The notes under the pieces: model-generated | Told to the model about the DNA's origin: nothing | The model's database searches: none | What the model saw: the letters and a program-made list of their open reading frames with translations, nothing else | Shown: positions 55,243-63,480 of the stretch, piece after piece | How the letters are laid out: each line of letters starts with the position of its first letter | Numbering within the stretch: position 1 is the first letter of the stretch | Program-made: the position numbers and the translations under genes | From: Gloeobacter morelensis MG652769 | GTDB lineage: Bacteria > Cyanobacteriota > Cyanobacteriia > Gloeobacterales > Gloeobacteraceae | Length of the DNA: 64,000 nt | Assembly (NCBI RefSeq): GCF_021018745.1 | Contig: NZ_CP063845.1 | Coordinates: 2,418,001 to 2,482,000 of the forward strand | Direction: 5' to 3'

Positions 55243-55687
55243 TGCCGCCGCTGTTGAAAAAACCTACCTGGTAACTATTGGCATCTTCGGGGGGGGTGTG
55301 CACCAGGATACATTCAAATTCCCGCGCCAGGTTGTGGACCTCGCGCAGATCCTCCTCCGACCAGATCGTCCAACTGCCGCGCAACTCGTCGCCGACGCGC
55401 ACCTCGACGCGGTTGCCAATGATGTACATGATCCGCTGGCGTTGCGTAGCCCCGGCCGCCTTCTGCTCGAGCACTCCCTGCGGATCGAGCCCCAACAGCC
55501 GCATCGTTACTAGAAGGCGGGGTAGGGCCTCACAAATCTTTTGACGGGCTTTGTCCGGGTTACTGCGCAGCCAGGCCAGTTGCGCCTCCAGCACCTCCTG
55601 CTGGAGGTACTTGAGCGCTTCGAGGGGAGACTTGGTCTGGTAGCGCTGGCTCTCCCATATCTTCTCTAGCGCTTCCTGCAGATCCAT
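55205..55687 (-). CDS. hypothetical protein, possible degenerate MazG-like helical region
   Basis: 160 residues. The N-terminal half is helical (EALEKIWESQRYQTKSPLEA, LQQEVLEAQLAWLRSN, ICEALPRLLVTMRLLGLDP), loosely recalling the all-alpha NTP-pyrophosphatase fold, but the acidic metal-binding residues are not convincing. The C-terminal half (about 85-150) is beta-rich with VEVRVGDELRGSWTIWSEEDL. No function is recognised. The 3' end overlaps the pseudouridine synthase by 38 nt, and the pair is probably cotranscribed. Confidence 0.6.
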   Translation of the reverse strand: MDLQEALEKIWESQRYQTKSPLEALKYLQQEVLEAQLAWLRSNPDKARQKICEALPRLLVTMRLLGLDPQGVLEQKAAGATQRQRIMYIIGNRVEVRVGDELRGSWTIWSEEDLREVHNLAREFECILVHTPPEDANSYQVGFFNSGGNGSSYPSSKASG

Positions 55688-55882
55688 AGGCTACTGCCAA
55701 CAACTCTAGAGAACTTCGCTCATCTGCCGTCCTTATCGCCCACAATCATAGCCGTTCGGCTATCGAAAAAGAGTGCGTCGTCCGCAAATTTCTGCTCCCC
55801 CCACTGCAACCTTTGTAAATGAGCAGATGAGCCAATCCTCACCAGCACCATTACACTTAAAAGAAAGGACGCGGGTTGTTCT

Positions 55883-56665
55883 ATGGGTAGGATGGGTTGG
55901 CTTCTCGGTGGATTATTGGGGCTGGCAATCGCGTGTCCGGCAGTGCGGGCCGAGGTCAGCCTCCCGCAGCCGCCGGTGCCGGTGTTGGATATTGCTGAGC
56001 AATTGACGCCGCAGCAGCGCCAACTGCTGGGGCGGCAGCTGACGGCACTGGAGAAAAATTCCGGTTTCAAGGTGCGGGTTTTGACCCAAAAAATCGAGTC
56101 GCCCGGCAGGGCGGTGCGCGATTACTGGGGACTCGACGAACGATCGATCCTGGTGGTGCTCAATGTTCTGGAGAACAACCCCCTCGATTTCAACATCGGC
56201 ATGGCGGTGCGCGAGAAGCTGCCGCGGGTTTTCTGGCAGGAACTGCAGGGCCGCTACGGCAATCTGTTCTACGTCCAGGAGAACGGCCGCAGCAAAGCGC
56301 TGATGGAGACGGTCAACGCCATCGACGTGTCAATTCGCCAGGGTGGGCGCGCCTCGGTACCGGGCATTCCGCGCGAGCACTGGCTGTTTACCTTTGTGCT
56401 TTCGATTTGCGGCGGTCTGGTGGCTGGTTTTGCCAGCCACGGCCGCGACAAGGGCGGTTACTTCAGCTGGAAGGGCTTTCTGGTTTCCTCACCGATGTGG
56501 TTCATCTTGTTTGTGGCCTTCGGCCTCGGCCCGGTGCTCACCCGCAGCTCCGATTGGTCGCTGATTGCCCAGAATTTTGGCGGATTTTTGGCGGGGGGAC
56601 TGGTGGGCTTTTTGATCCCCTCACCCAAGCGCGAGCGGCAAGATCCCAACCTCTCGGAAGGTTGA
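55883..56665 (+). CDS. TPM-domain protein (Psb32/TLP18.3-like)
   Basis: 260 residues. The signal or anchor segment (WLLGGLLGLAIACPAVRAEV) is followed by a TPM domain: PPVPVLDIAEQLTPQQRQLL, KNSGFKVRVLTQ and WGLDERSILVVLNVLENN. The TPM domain is seen in Psb32/TLP18.3, which aids photosystem II repair. Two or three membrane spans follow (FTFVLSICGGLVAGFA, VSSPMWFILFVAFGLGPV and a third), which plant TLP18.3 lacks in that number. A role in photosystem II maintenance is plausible but inferred. Confidence 0.82.
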   Translation: MGRMGWLLGGLLGLAIACPAVRAEVSLPQPPVPVLDIAEQLTPQQRQLLGRQLTALEKNSGFKVRVLTQKIESPGRAVRDYWGLDERSILVVLNVLENNPLDFNIGMAVREKLPRVFWQELQGRYGNLFYVQENGRSKALMETVNAIDVSIRQGGRASVPGIPREHWLFTFVLSICGGLVAGFASHGRDKGGYFSWKGFLVSSPMWFILFVAFGLGPVLTRSSDWSLIAQNFGGFLAGGLVGFLIPSPKRERQDPNLSEG

Positions 56666-56753
56666 TACCGGATCGGTCGCCTGCGGCTTGGGATGCTAGC
56701 CTTGAGGCGATGGGAGGCTTGTCGCCCTCCCGTGCTCTCCACAGGATCCGCCT

Positions 56754-56996
56754 ATGTGCATCTGCATCAATTGCGCGCTCGTGGATCGTTGCCAGACCTA
56801 TCACCAGGTCGAGACCATCCACCAGCAGCCGCACCTGACGGAGGAACCTTCCTTCGAGCCGATTCATCCGGTCATCAACGTCAACATCTACGATTACGGC
56901 CAGGGCATGGAGTGGGACGTAGTCGGCTGTGAGAGCTTCGTGAGCGATCCCGGCCGCTGGTCGCGTCTGCGCCCCGGTGAACTGATTCCCACCTGA
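56754..56996 (+). CDS. ycf34: Ycf34-family protein
   Basis: 80 residues. The N-terminal cysteines (MCICINCALVDRCQTYHQVE) and the conserved block VVGCESFVSDPGRW are the Ycf34 signature. Ycf34 of Synechocystis binds an iron-sulfur cluster and affects photosynthetic electron transport and pigment content. It lies 8 nt upstream of lgt, possibly cotranscribed. Confidence 0.93.
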   Translation: MCICINCALVDRCQTYHQVETIHQQPHLTEEPSFEPIHPVINVNIYDYGQGMEWDVVGCESFVSDPGRWSRLRPGELIPT

Positions 56997-57004
56997 CGGT
57001 ACCC

Positions 57005-57808
57005 ATGGAAACCGGCTTCACCTCCCCGGGACCGCTCATCGTTCAGATTGGCGGCTTTGCGGTCCGCTGGTACAGCTTGCTCATCCTCGCAGGCATCATC
57101 GCCGGTACGCTGCTCTCACAGAGACTGGCCCCCGAGCGCAAAGTCGCCCCGGAGGTGCTCTCGGATCTGGTCGTCTGGCTGGTGGTGGGGGCGATTCCGA
57201 TGGCGCGGCTGTACTATGTACTCTTCGAGTGGCAGCGCTTCGCCGGGGAACCCTGGTGGAAGGTGTTTGCCATCTGGGAAGGGGGCATCGCCATCCACGG
57301 CGCCATCTTGGGGGGGCTGCTCGCCGGGTGGCTCTTTTGCCGCCGCAACGGCTATTCGCTTCTGACGATGATGGATCTGGCCGCCCCGGGGCTCATCCTC
57401 GGCCAGGCCATTGGCCGTTGGGGCAACTTTTTCAATTCCGAAGCCTACGGTGCCCCCACCAATCTGCCCTGGAAACTGTTGATTCCCGAGACCAACCGCC
57501 CGCCCGGGATGGCCGCCTTTGCCTACTACCACCCGACGTTTTTGTACGAATCGCTCTGGAACCTGGGGGTACTGGCCCTGCTGCTGTTTGGGTTCTTTCG
57601 CTTTAAAAATCTGCAGCCTGGCAGCATCGCCTGTCTGTACGCCCTGGCCTACAGTGTCGGACGCTTCTGGATCGAAGGGTTGCGCCTCGACTCGCTGATG
57701 GTGGGTCCGCTGCGCACCGCCCAGTTGGTAAGCCTCGCCGGAATCGTGCTGGGGGCGGTCGGTCTGTGGTGGTTCAATCGCCGCAGTGCCCGACAAGGGG
57801 CGCCGTGA
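57005..57808 (+). CDS. lgt: prolipoprotein diacylglyceryl transferase
   Basis: 267 residues with about seven membrane spans. The Lgt signature GRWGNFFNSEAYG and the conserved HPTFLYESLWNLG and GRFWIEGLRLDS are present. It transfers diacylglycerol from phosphatidylglycerol to the lipobox Cys of prelipoproteins in the inner membrane. A 12-bp perfect inverted repeat follows 13 nt after the stop codon. Confidence 0.97.
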   Translation: METGFTSPGPLIVQIGGFAVRWYSLLILAGIIAGTLLSQRLAPERKVAPEVLSDLVVWLVVGAIPMARLYYVLFEWQRFAGEPWWKVFAIWEGGIAIHGAILGGLLAGWLFCRRNGYSLLTMMDLAAPGLILGQAIGRWGNFFNSEAYGAPTNLPWKLLIPETNRPPGMAAFAYYHPTFLYESLWNLGVLALLLFGFFRFKNLQPGSIACLYALAYSVGRFWIEGLRLDSLMVGPLRTAQLVSLAGIVLGAVGLWWFNRRSARQGAP

Positions 57809-57821
57809 GCCTCAAGCAAGG

Positions 57822-57850
57822 GGCCCCGGTGCGTCAGGCGCACCGGGGCC
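57822..57850 (+). terminator. 12-bp stem-loop after lgt
   Basis: GGCCCCGGTGCG at 57822-57833 pairs perfectly with CGCACCGGGGCC at 57839-57850 across 5 nt. The T-run is missing, but the position between convergent genes suggests transcription termination or transcript-end protection. Confidence 0.6.
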
Positions 57851-57878
57851 GGCTGGTATTGCTTCGACGCAGGTGCCG

Positions 57879-58049
57879 CTAGAGTTCGAGCAGGATGGCA
57901 AAAGTGTTGAGGTCGATGAGGCCCAATTTCCAGAGCACGATGGGGAGGCTGCCCTGCCACAGTTGCACCAGTTCGCGGGCGCGCACCAGTTGTGGCTCGG
58001 TCAAAAGCCGATGGGTGAGCAAATAGGTTTCAACTGCGGGCGTTTCCAT
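57879..58049 (-). CDS. DUF2949-like small protein
   Basis: 56 residues from ATG 58049. A longer frame to 58121 exists but adds only Pro/Ser-rich residues. The core, LLTEPQLVRARELVQLW followed by LPIVLWKLGLIDLNTFAILL, matches the cyanobacterial DUF2949 pattern, in which LPMVLWQYGLI is the conserved block. The function is unknown. Confidence 0.65.
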   Translation of the reverse strand: METPAVETYLLTHRLLTEPQLVRARELVQLWQGSLPIVLWKLGLIDLNTFAILLEL

Positions 58050-58137
58050 CGGCGTTGTTGGGGCGACGGCTGTGGGTGCGGGGCCGGTCGGCGAGGGTGA
58101 GAATGACGAGGGCCAGGCCAATGAGCATCAACTCCAT
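58030..58137 (-). CDS. possible 35-residue membrane microprotein
   Basis: A short frame from ATG 58137 to TGA 58030 begins MELMLIGLALVILTLADR (one hydrophobic helix) and ends with a polar, Arg-rich tail. It overlaps the start of the DUF2949-like gene by 20 nt and has no clear ribosome site. It is listed because the composition fits a small membrane protein; it may be chance. Confidence 0.25.
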   Translation of the reverse strand: MELMLIGLALVILTLADRPRTHSRRPNNADGNARS

Positions 58138-58396
58138 GGACTTCAGGTCTCTATCGGGCGATACCTAGGCATCATGCCCGACTGGAGAAAGTACCCCCAG
58201 GGCCAAGGCCGAACAAGTGATTGCGCTTGAGCGCAGCGGCATTGTAGCAGCTAGATGAATCGGTGTGTGTCTACCTTTGTGGAGAAGCGCAGATCGGGAA
58301 GGGCCAATCGGGGGTCTGCCTTTGTGAGGATGAGCGGGGGCAGGCAACTGCTTACGATGATTCCGGTGGCGTATCGCGCGGAATGCCGGAGGGATC

Positions 58397-58981
58397 ATGC
58401 TGTATTTATTTGCCTACGAACTTAAACAGCCGCTCAGCGCTTATCCGGACCTGGTGGGCTTCATCGACGAGCTTAAGCCCCAGGCGCGCGCGATGGAGAA
58501 CGTCTGGTTGCTCAATAGTTCCGATCTGCCCTTTAATTTGCAGCGCCGACTCAAGGAGCGCCTTGGGGAGGACGAGCAGTTCTATATGGTCGATGTCTCC
58601 AAGTCGATCGTCGCCTGGTCGGGGCTGGAGGCGGAAGTGGCTGATTTTATCGGTCGCTTTACTGAGGCGGTCGAGCAGGACGTCAGCGACCGGCTGCTGA
58701 CCGTCGCCTTCGACAAACCCCTCGATGCCGCGAGCGTCTCCAGGGCCGCCGGTTGCGAGGTACGGCCGCTGCTGGCCAACGTCTGGCAGGTACAGTCGCA
58801 GGCCGCCCCCGAGCAGATCGTTTCAGCACTGCGCAGCAATCTCGCTGAGGGTAGCCGTTTGCTGGTGGCGGATGTGTCGCTGGCTCCGGCGGCCTGGTCG
58901 CAGCTTCCTGAAGATTCCGCCTACGCGGCGGTGGCCTACACCCGCACCGAACAGGGACCCGGGGATCGCCAGGAGTTCTAG
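58397..58981 (+). CDS. tandem Cas2/SinR-like ferredoxin-fold protein
   Basis: 194 residues from ATG 58397, with GGAGGG upstream. Residues 1-76 (LYLFAYELKQP, ENVWLLNSSDLPFNLQRRLK, QFYMVDVSKSIVAW) resemble the SinR-like relatives of Cas2. Residues 100-170 repeat the pattern (LLTVAFDKP, ANVWQVQSQAAPEQIVSALR, RLLVADVSLAPAAW). The duplication is visible by eye: NVWL/NVWQ, then a helix, then (Y/L)MVDVS/LVADVS and AW. No other cas gene and no CRISPR array is present, so it is not part of a CRISPR system. Function unknown. Confidence 0.6.
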   Translation: MLYLFAYELKQPLSAYPDLVGFIDELKPQARAMENVWLLNSSDLPFNLQRRLKERLGEDEQFYMVDVSKSIVAWSGLEAEVADFIGRFTEAVEQDVSDRLLTVAFDKPLDAASVSRAAGCEVRPLLANVWQVQSQAAPEQIVSALRSNLAEGSRLLVADVSLAPAAWSQLPEDSAYAAVAYTRTEQGPGDRQEF

Positions 58982-59028
58982 ACGGCGGGCGGCTGCTACG
59001 ATAGCGCCGTAGCGCGAGCCCTTGGTCG

Positions 59029-59466
59029 ATGCACCTGCCCTCGTTTCTCTGGCTCTGGAAAATTGCGGCCTGGTCGATGGGCCTGTCGCTCGCGGTGTAC
59101 GCCGTGCTGGCAGCGAGTGGCCTATGGGTATTGACCCGGCGCCCTGGAGGGCGCGGCGGACGGGCGGTGCGCCGATTGCATCTGGGGGCGGGGGTGGTCC
59201 TGGTGAGCCTGACTTTACTGCTGCTCGGCATTGGGGTGGTGGGTACCCTGGGCCGCTTCGGATCGCTCGGCCATTCTCCCCATCTGGGTTCTGGGCTTTT
59301 CGTGGTTGCCCTGGTGTCAACTTGCGCCTGGACCGCCCGGCAGATGTTTCGGGGCCGCCGTTGGGCAAAGCCTTTGCATCTGGGGGCGGGTAGCCTGTTG
59401 CTCGTGGGATTCGCTGCGGTGCTCGCCACCGGCTGGCAGGTCGTCCAGAAGTACCTGCCGCCTTGA
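59029..59466 (+). CDS. DUF4079-family membrane protein
   Basis: 145 residues with four membrane spans (MGLSLAVYAVLAASGLWVL, LGAGVVLVSLTLLLLGIGVV, GLFVVALVSTCAWTA, AGSLLLVGFAAVLATGW). Conserved His residues lie between the spans (RRLHLGAG, GHSPHLG, KPLHLGAG), as in the DUF4079 family of cyanobacteria. These His could bind haem or a metal, but this is speculation. It starts 47 nt after the Cas2-like gene. Confidence 0.8.
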   Translation: MHLPSFLWLWKIAAWSMGLSLAVYAVLAASGLWVLTRRPGGRGGRAVRRLHLGAGVVLVSLTLLLLGIGVVGTLGRFGSLGHSPHLGSGLFVVALVSTCAWTARQMFRGRRWAKPLHLGAGSLLLVGFAAVLATGWQVVQKYLPP

Positions 59467-59550
59467 TGTCGGGCGGCGTGCGGCAAGGGCTGCACGCTCG
59501 CCATGGCGGGGGCTTTGCCACTTGAATGGGGGCGCAGCCCAGAAGACCCC

Positions 59551-62064
59551 ATGCATTTGCGTTCGCGGCGCGGCGTGACCCTGGTGATAGTTCTGGCCCT
59601 TGGTCTGATTGTCGGCACAATCGCCAGTGCCGCTTTACTGTTGGGAGCCCAGCTCGCCGGCGGCACCGCCGGCCGCCGCAGTGCCCTCGAAGCGCGCCAC
59701 CTGGCCGAAGGTGCAAGCGAACTGGTGCGCAGCAAACTGCTCGAAGATTACCGGCGCGCCGGTTTGCCGCGCGCCGAATGGCTTCGTCGGTTGCTGCTGC
59801 CCCCAGGCGACCCCCTTTCGCGCTACGCCGCCAACCGCGACAATCCCGGGTTGGCTTGCTGCTTAATGGTGAGCAACGCCCAGGTGGCGGCGGATCCGGG
59901 GGCGCGGTTTGCCGAGCCGGGAGCCATCCGCCCCGCAAGCCAGCCTCCGGCCGAGGTGATCGCCCGCATCTTTGTGCTGCCGGCGGCGGACGGCACCGCG
60001 AAGGATCTGGAGATCCTCGCTACCGCCTACCTGCGCGGCACCAGCCAGACCGTCTCGCGCACGCTGCAGGGCATAGCACCCGAGAGTTTCGAATTTGCGC
60101 TGCTCACTCGCGAACCCAACTGCCAGTTCTGTCACTTGCAGATCCACGGCAACGTCGGAGCCCTGGCCCATCTGCGCCCGGGTTTTGAGCACAAAGCCGC
60201 CGACAAATCTGCCCTGGCCGATACGGGTTTCGACGAGAGCACCGGAGCTACTGCCGCCGGACCATCCTCCGCCTGGGGCGACGGCAACCGCGAAGGCATC
60301 CTCGAAGACAGCGGCAGGAACACCGCGGACAATGCCCTTGCCTCGCGCATCCGCGGGATGGTCTACACCAACCAGCTTGCCACCAACGACAAAAGCGACC
60401 TCGATTACGGATCAGGACGGGCGACGCGCCTTAACGGTGTTGTCCTGGAGTCCGACCGGCCGGGTGGGACTGCCGGGGTGACGACCCGGTACTTTGGAGC
60501 GCTGTTCTACTTGTTGCGCGGCGAGGATGTCGATGGCAACGGACGGCTGGACGATTTTCCACCCTTCGATCTCGAAGCGCTTGCGCGCACCGCCGCGGGC
60601 TCGGTGCGCGGCAATGTGCAGGTGATCACCTTTGGAAGCACGTATTCCGCCCGGCCGGTCGCGCGCCTTGGAGCGGTGGTGGCGGGCCAGGCCGTGCTGC
60701 TTGGGGAGGTGCCCTCCGAGGCGAACGGCTACTGCCGCAGCGCCAAAAATCCGCTCCTTGTGCAGGGGGATGTACTCGTCGAAGGCGATGTGGTCCTGCG
60801 CGGCTGCCTCCGGGGCCAGGGCCAGATCTACAGCGCCCGCAACATCTATGTGGCAGGCGACCTGGTCTACGGCAACCCACCGGGGAATTTCGGCAACTAC
60901 ACCGCCGCCACCGACCCGGATGCAGCAGCCCGGACCGATATTGCCGCCACCAAAGACAGTTTGCGGTTGGCGGCGGGCGGCAGCATCATCCTGGGCGATT
61001 ACACCGAGCGCGAAGCAGACGATGCGCCCAGACTCTACCGCGATCGGACCGGTGAGCACCATATCCGCTCGCGCTTCGGCTTCGCCCCAGGTCAGACGGC
61101 CGCTTTGCGGGTGGTGAACGGGCGGCTTGAGGAGTTGGTAGCGGCAGGGGCCGGCCAGTGGCGGACCCTGGCGGGCCAGGTGATCCCCGCCGGTGAGGTC
61201 ACGACACTCGAAGCCTACGACGCCCTCGTCCGACCGGTGGTCTGGGACGGTACCCGCAAAGCCCTGCGCAGTTGGCTGTCCGACGATGCTTACCGCGCGT
61301 TTTTGGGGGAGCGTATCCCGGGCGGGGAAGGATCGCTAAGCAGTTGGCGGGTGGCCGTCTCGCACTACCGCATTCCATCGGACGGCAAGAGCGGCCCCCC
61401 TGAGACGTTGTTGGCCCTTGCCACCAGCGCCGATCCGGCCAAAGTCGAAAGTGCCCGGCGTTTTTTTGCCGAGAATCTGGCTCTTGCGGATGACTCGACC
61501 TCTCTGGAAGCAGCGCAAGACCGCGCTGCAGCGGTCATTGCCCAGTTGCAAAGCGGCCGGAACGGCTGGAGCGCCGATGCTGTCGCTTCTCTGGTCACCG
61601 CAGGCGGATACGACCGCAAAAGCTGGATATTGGACCTGGTGCACCGCGATCCGAACGCCCCGGATCCTTACGCCGTGGTCCGTCCCACCCAGATCCAGCG
61701 CGTCGATGCTTTGCTGTACAGCGCCAGGCGCATCGCCGGACACATCAACGGCACCAACTTCACCCTCAACGGTGGGGCAGTGGCGCCGCAGGTGGCGATT
61801 AGCGCCCCGGGGGCGGGATGGCTGGGTGCACTGACGAGCGATGCGGCTTTGAAGGCGCGGCTGGAGGCCAAGTCCAACCAGATCAATCCCCTTTCGGGAA
61901 CAAGCTATAAATATGGAGCGTTCAATTACGACTACCGGTTGCGCAATGGAGGAGCCGCCTTGCGCCACGTTTCCCGCCTCAACACCGCTGAACCTATCCG
62001 GTTTGGCAGCAGCAGCGGCGGTGCCCTCACCAGTAAGGTTTGCCGCAATGCGCAGTGCAATTAG
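59551..62064 (+). CDS. large PilX-like pilus-assembly protein with a CXXCH haem motif
   Basis: 837 residues from ATG 59551. The N-terminus RRGVTLVIVLALGLIVGTIA is a type IV prepilin-like cleavage region and hydrophobic helix, as in PilX-type minor pilins. A CXXCH motif (NCQFCHLQIHG, Cys191-His195) fits covalent c-type haem attachment. The rest is a long beta-rich exported region (about 200-837) with repeated VQGDVLVEGDVVLRG-like strands suggesting a beta helix. Three minor-pilin genes follow with overlapping starts. It is probably the large tip or adhesin component of a type IV pilus; haem binding is inference. Confidence 0.75.
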   Translation: MHLRSRRGVTLVIVLALGLIVGTIASAALLLGAQLAGGTAGRRSALEARHLAEGASELVRSKLLEDYRRAGLPRAEWLRRLLLPPGDPLSRYAANRDNPGLACCLMVSNAQVAADPGARFAEPGAIRPASQPPAEVIARIFVLPAADGTAKDLEILATAYLRGTSQTVSRTLQGIAPESFEFALLTREPNCQFCHLQIHGNVGALAHLRPGFEHKAADKSALADTGFDESTGATAAGPSSAWGDGNREGILEDSGRNTADNALASRIRGMVYTNQLATNDKSDLDYGSGRATRLNGVVLESDRPGGTAGVTTRYFGALFYLLRGEDVDGNGRLDDFPPFDLEALARTAAGSVRGNVQVITFGSTYSARPVARLGAVVAGQAVLLGEVPSEANGYCRSAKNPLLVQGDVLVEGDVVLRGCLRGQGQIYSARNIYVAGDLVYGNPPGNFGNYTAATDPDAAARTDIAATKDSLRLAAGGSIILGDYTEREADDAPRLYRDRTGEHHIRSRFGFAPGQTAALRVVNGRLEELVAAGAGQWRTLAGQVIPAGEVTTLEAYDALVRPVVWDGTRKALRSWLSDDAYRAFLGERIPGGEGSLSSWRVAVSHYRIPSDGKSGPPETLLALATSADPAKVESARRFFAENLALADDSTSLEAAQDRAAAVIAQLQSGRNGWSADAVASLVTAGGYDRKSWILDLVHRDPNAPDPYAVVRPTQIQRVDALLYSARRIAGHINGTNFTLNGGAVAPQVAISAPGAGWLGALTSDAALKARLEAKSNQINPLSGTSYKYGAFNYDYRLRNGGAALRHVSRLNTAEPIRFGSSSGGALTSKVCRNAQCN

Positions 62065-62908
62065 ACGCCCGCACGGGCAGCGGGGTTTTACGCTCGTGGA
62101 GGTGCTGGTGGCGACGGTGCTGCTGGCGCTGTTTCTGGCGGCGCTCGCCCCGATGCTCTCAGCTGCCGCCCTGCTGCGCAGGCAACAGGAACTGATCGCA
62201 GAGGCCACCAATCTCGCCCAACTCGAAATCGAAGAAATTCGCCGCTCCTGGTCGGCCCTCGAAAACCGTGGGCTGGGCTCCCGTCAGAATGTGGGCGGCC
62301 TGGTACCCACCGCCATGCGCGACCGGCTCGTGCCGCTACCGCGGCCCTGCGTCCTGAGTGAAGTCGAGTACGAAGGCTGCAAGTACCCCGAACCGGTTCC
62401 CCCAGGACCGCTGCCGCTCACGGCCTCCCAGAACTACCCCTTCGACTCCGACGGTTACGAAGTGACCAGTCCGGACCCGAGCGGCGAAGGGGCGGACGAT
62501 CTCTATCTGTACGACATCAACCGCGAGCCGCCCGACTCGCCGCGCTCGGCGGGCTTCACCATGGCGGGGGTGCGCGGCCCGAGAACCTATCGGTTGCAGA
62601 TCTTCTGGGGCTACGCTCCCGGCTCCGCCACCCCCGCCGTCGCCTTAGACGATCCCCAGTGGTACCGGCAGGAGGTGGTGCGGGTGGTGGTGCGCCTCTA
62701 TCTGGCGGGCAAGGACGGCGATTTGCCGGTGGACGGCGACGGCAACCCGACCCGGCTCACCCGGGCGGTGCGGCCTTTGATCACCGCGCGCAGCGAGGAG
62801 GTGGCCGACACCCGCTCTGCCGCCAACGACCCGGAGACCCCGCCGGTATTTAGCCCCCTCGCCCCGCTGGCCGTTCTGAGCGCCGATATCGCCAGGAGCT
62901 ACCAGTGA
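62048..62908 (+). CDS. minor prepilin (PilV-like)
   Basis: 286 residues from ATG 62048, overlapping the previous gene by 17 nt. The type IV prepilin signal is QRGFTLVEVLVATVLLALFL, with cleavage after Gly and the conserved Glu at +5. The following helix (about 20-70) runs into a large variable domain. It is the second gene of the pilin-like operon and probably initiates or primes the pilus. It contains Cys residues (PCVLSEVEYEGCKYP) that could form a disulfide. Confidence 0.9.
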   Translation: MRSAIRRPHGQRGFTLVEVLVATVLLALFLAALAPMLSAAALLRRQQELIAEATNLAQLEIEEIRRSWSALENRGLGSRQNVGGLVPTAMRDRLVPLPRPCVLSEVEYEGCKYPEPVPPGPLPLTASQNYPFDSDGYEVTSPDPSGEGADDLYLYDINREPPDSPRSAGFTMAGVRGPRTYRLQIFWGYAPGSATPAVALDDPQWYRQEVVRVVVRLYLAGKDGDLPVDGDGNPTRLTRAVRPLITARSEEVADTRSAANDPETPPVFSPLAPLAVLSADIARSYQ

Positions 62909-63480
62909 GACGCCTGGCCCTCGGCTTTACGCTGCTCGAACTGGTGATCGTCATGGCCCTGGTCGGTTTGCTCGCCAGTTTCGGAGCGGTGTCGGCCTAC
63001 GGCCTGTTGCAGTCGCGCCGCTTCGACAGCGGCGTGCAGGAATTGGCCCTGGCCGCCCGCAAGGCCCGCACCCGCGCCCTCGAATCGTCGGAGACCTACA
63101 CGTTCGAATTCAGCCTGCACGACCCGGACCGCAACGCCGATCCCGACGATCCGCCGGATCACTACGCGCTTTACCGGGGCGCTGAGCGTCCGGCTGTACC
63201 CGATTGGCGGCCTTTGCCCCAGCGCATCTGGATCTACCGCACCAGCGTTCCGGGACCGCCCTACCGCTGGACCTTCGACGAGCGCGGCACGGTGAGCCCC
63301 TCCCAGATCGGCACCGTTGTACTTCAGGACGGCGACCAGCTCGATGCTAGCCTCGCAGCAGCCACAGATCTGCCCGGCTACCTGCGCAGCCGCGCGAGCA
63401 ACCCCAACGGCGCGAGCCGGGGGGTGATCATGAATACCTATCTGGGCAAGATCAGCGTCGTCTCGGTGGGAACGCTCTGA
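62905..63480 (+). CDS. minor prepilin (GspH/FimT-like)
   Basis: 191 residues from GTG 62905, overlapping the previous gene by 4 nt. The prepilin signal is ALGFTLLELVIVMALVGLLA, with Gly-Phe cleavage and Glu +5. A GspH/FimT-type domain follows (VQELALAARKARTRALESSE). It is a minor pilin of a type IV pilus or pseudopilus. Confidence 0.9.
   Translation: MRRLALGFTLLELVIVMALVGLLASFGAVSAYGLLQSRRFDSGVQELALAARKARTRALESSETYTFEFSLHDPDRNADPDDPPDHYALYRGAERPAVPDWRPLPQRIWIYRTSVPGPPYRWTFDERGTVSPSQIGTVVLQDGDQLDASLAAATDLPGYLRSRASNPNGASRGVIMNTYLGKISVVSVGTL

Noticed and set aside
58397-58981. CRISPR-associated cas2
   Set aside because: The Cas2-like fold pattern is duplicated within one protein, and no cas1, other cas gene or array is nearby.
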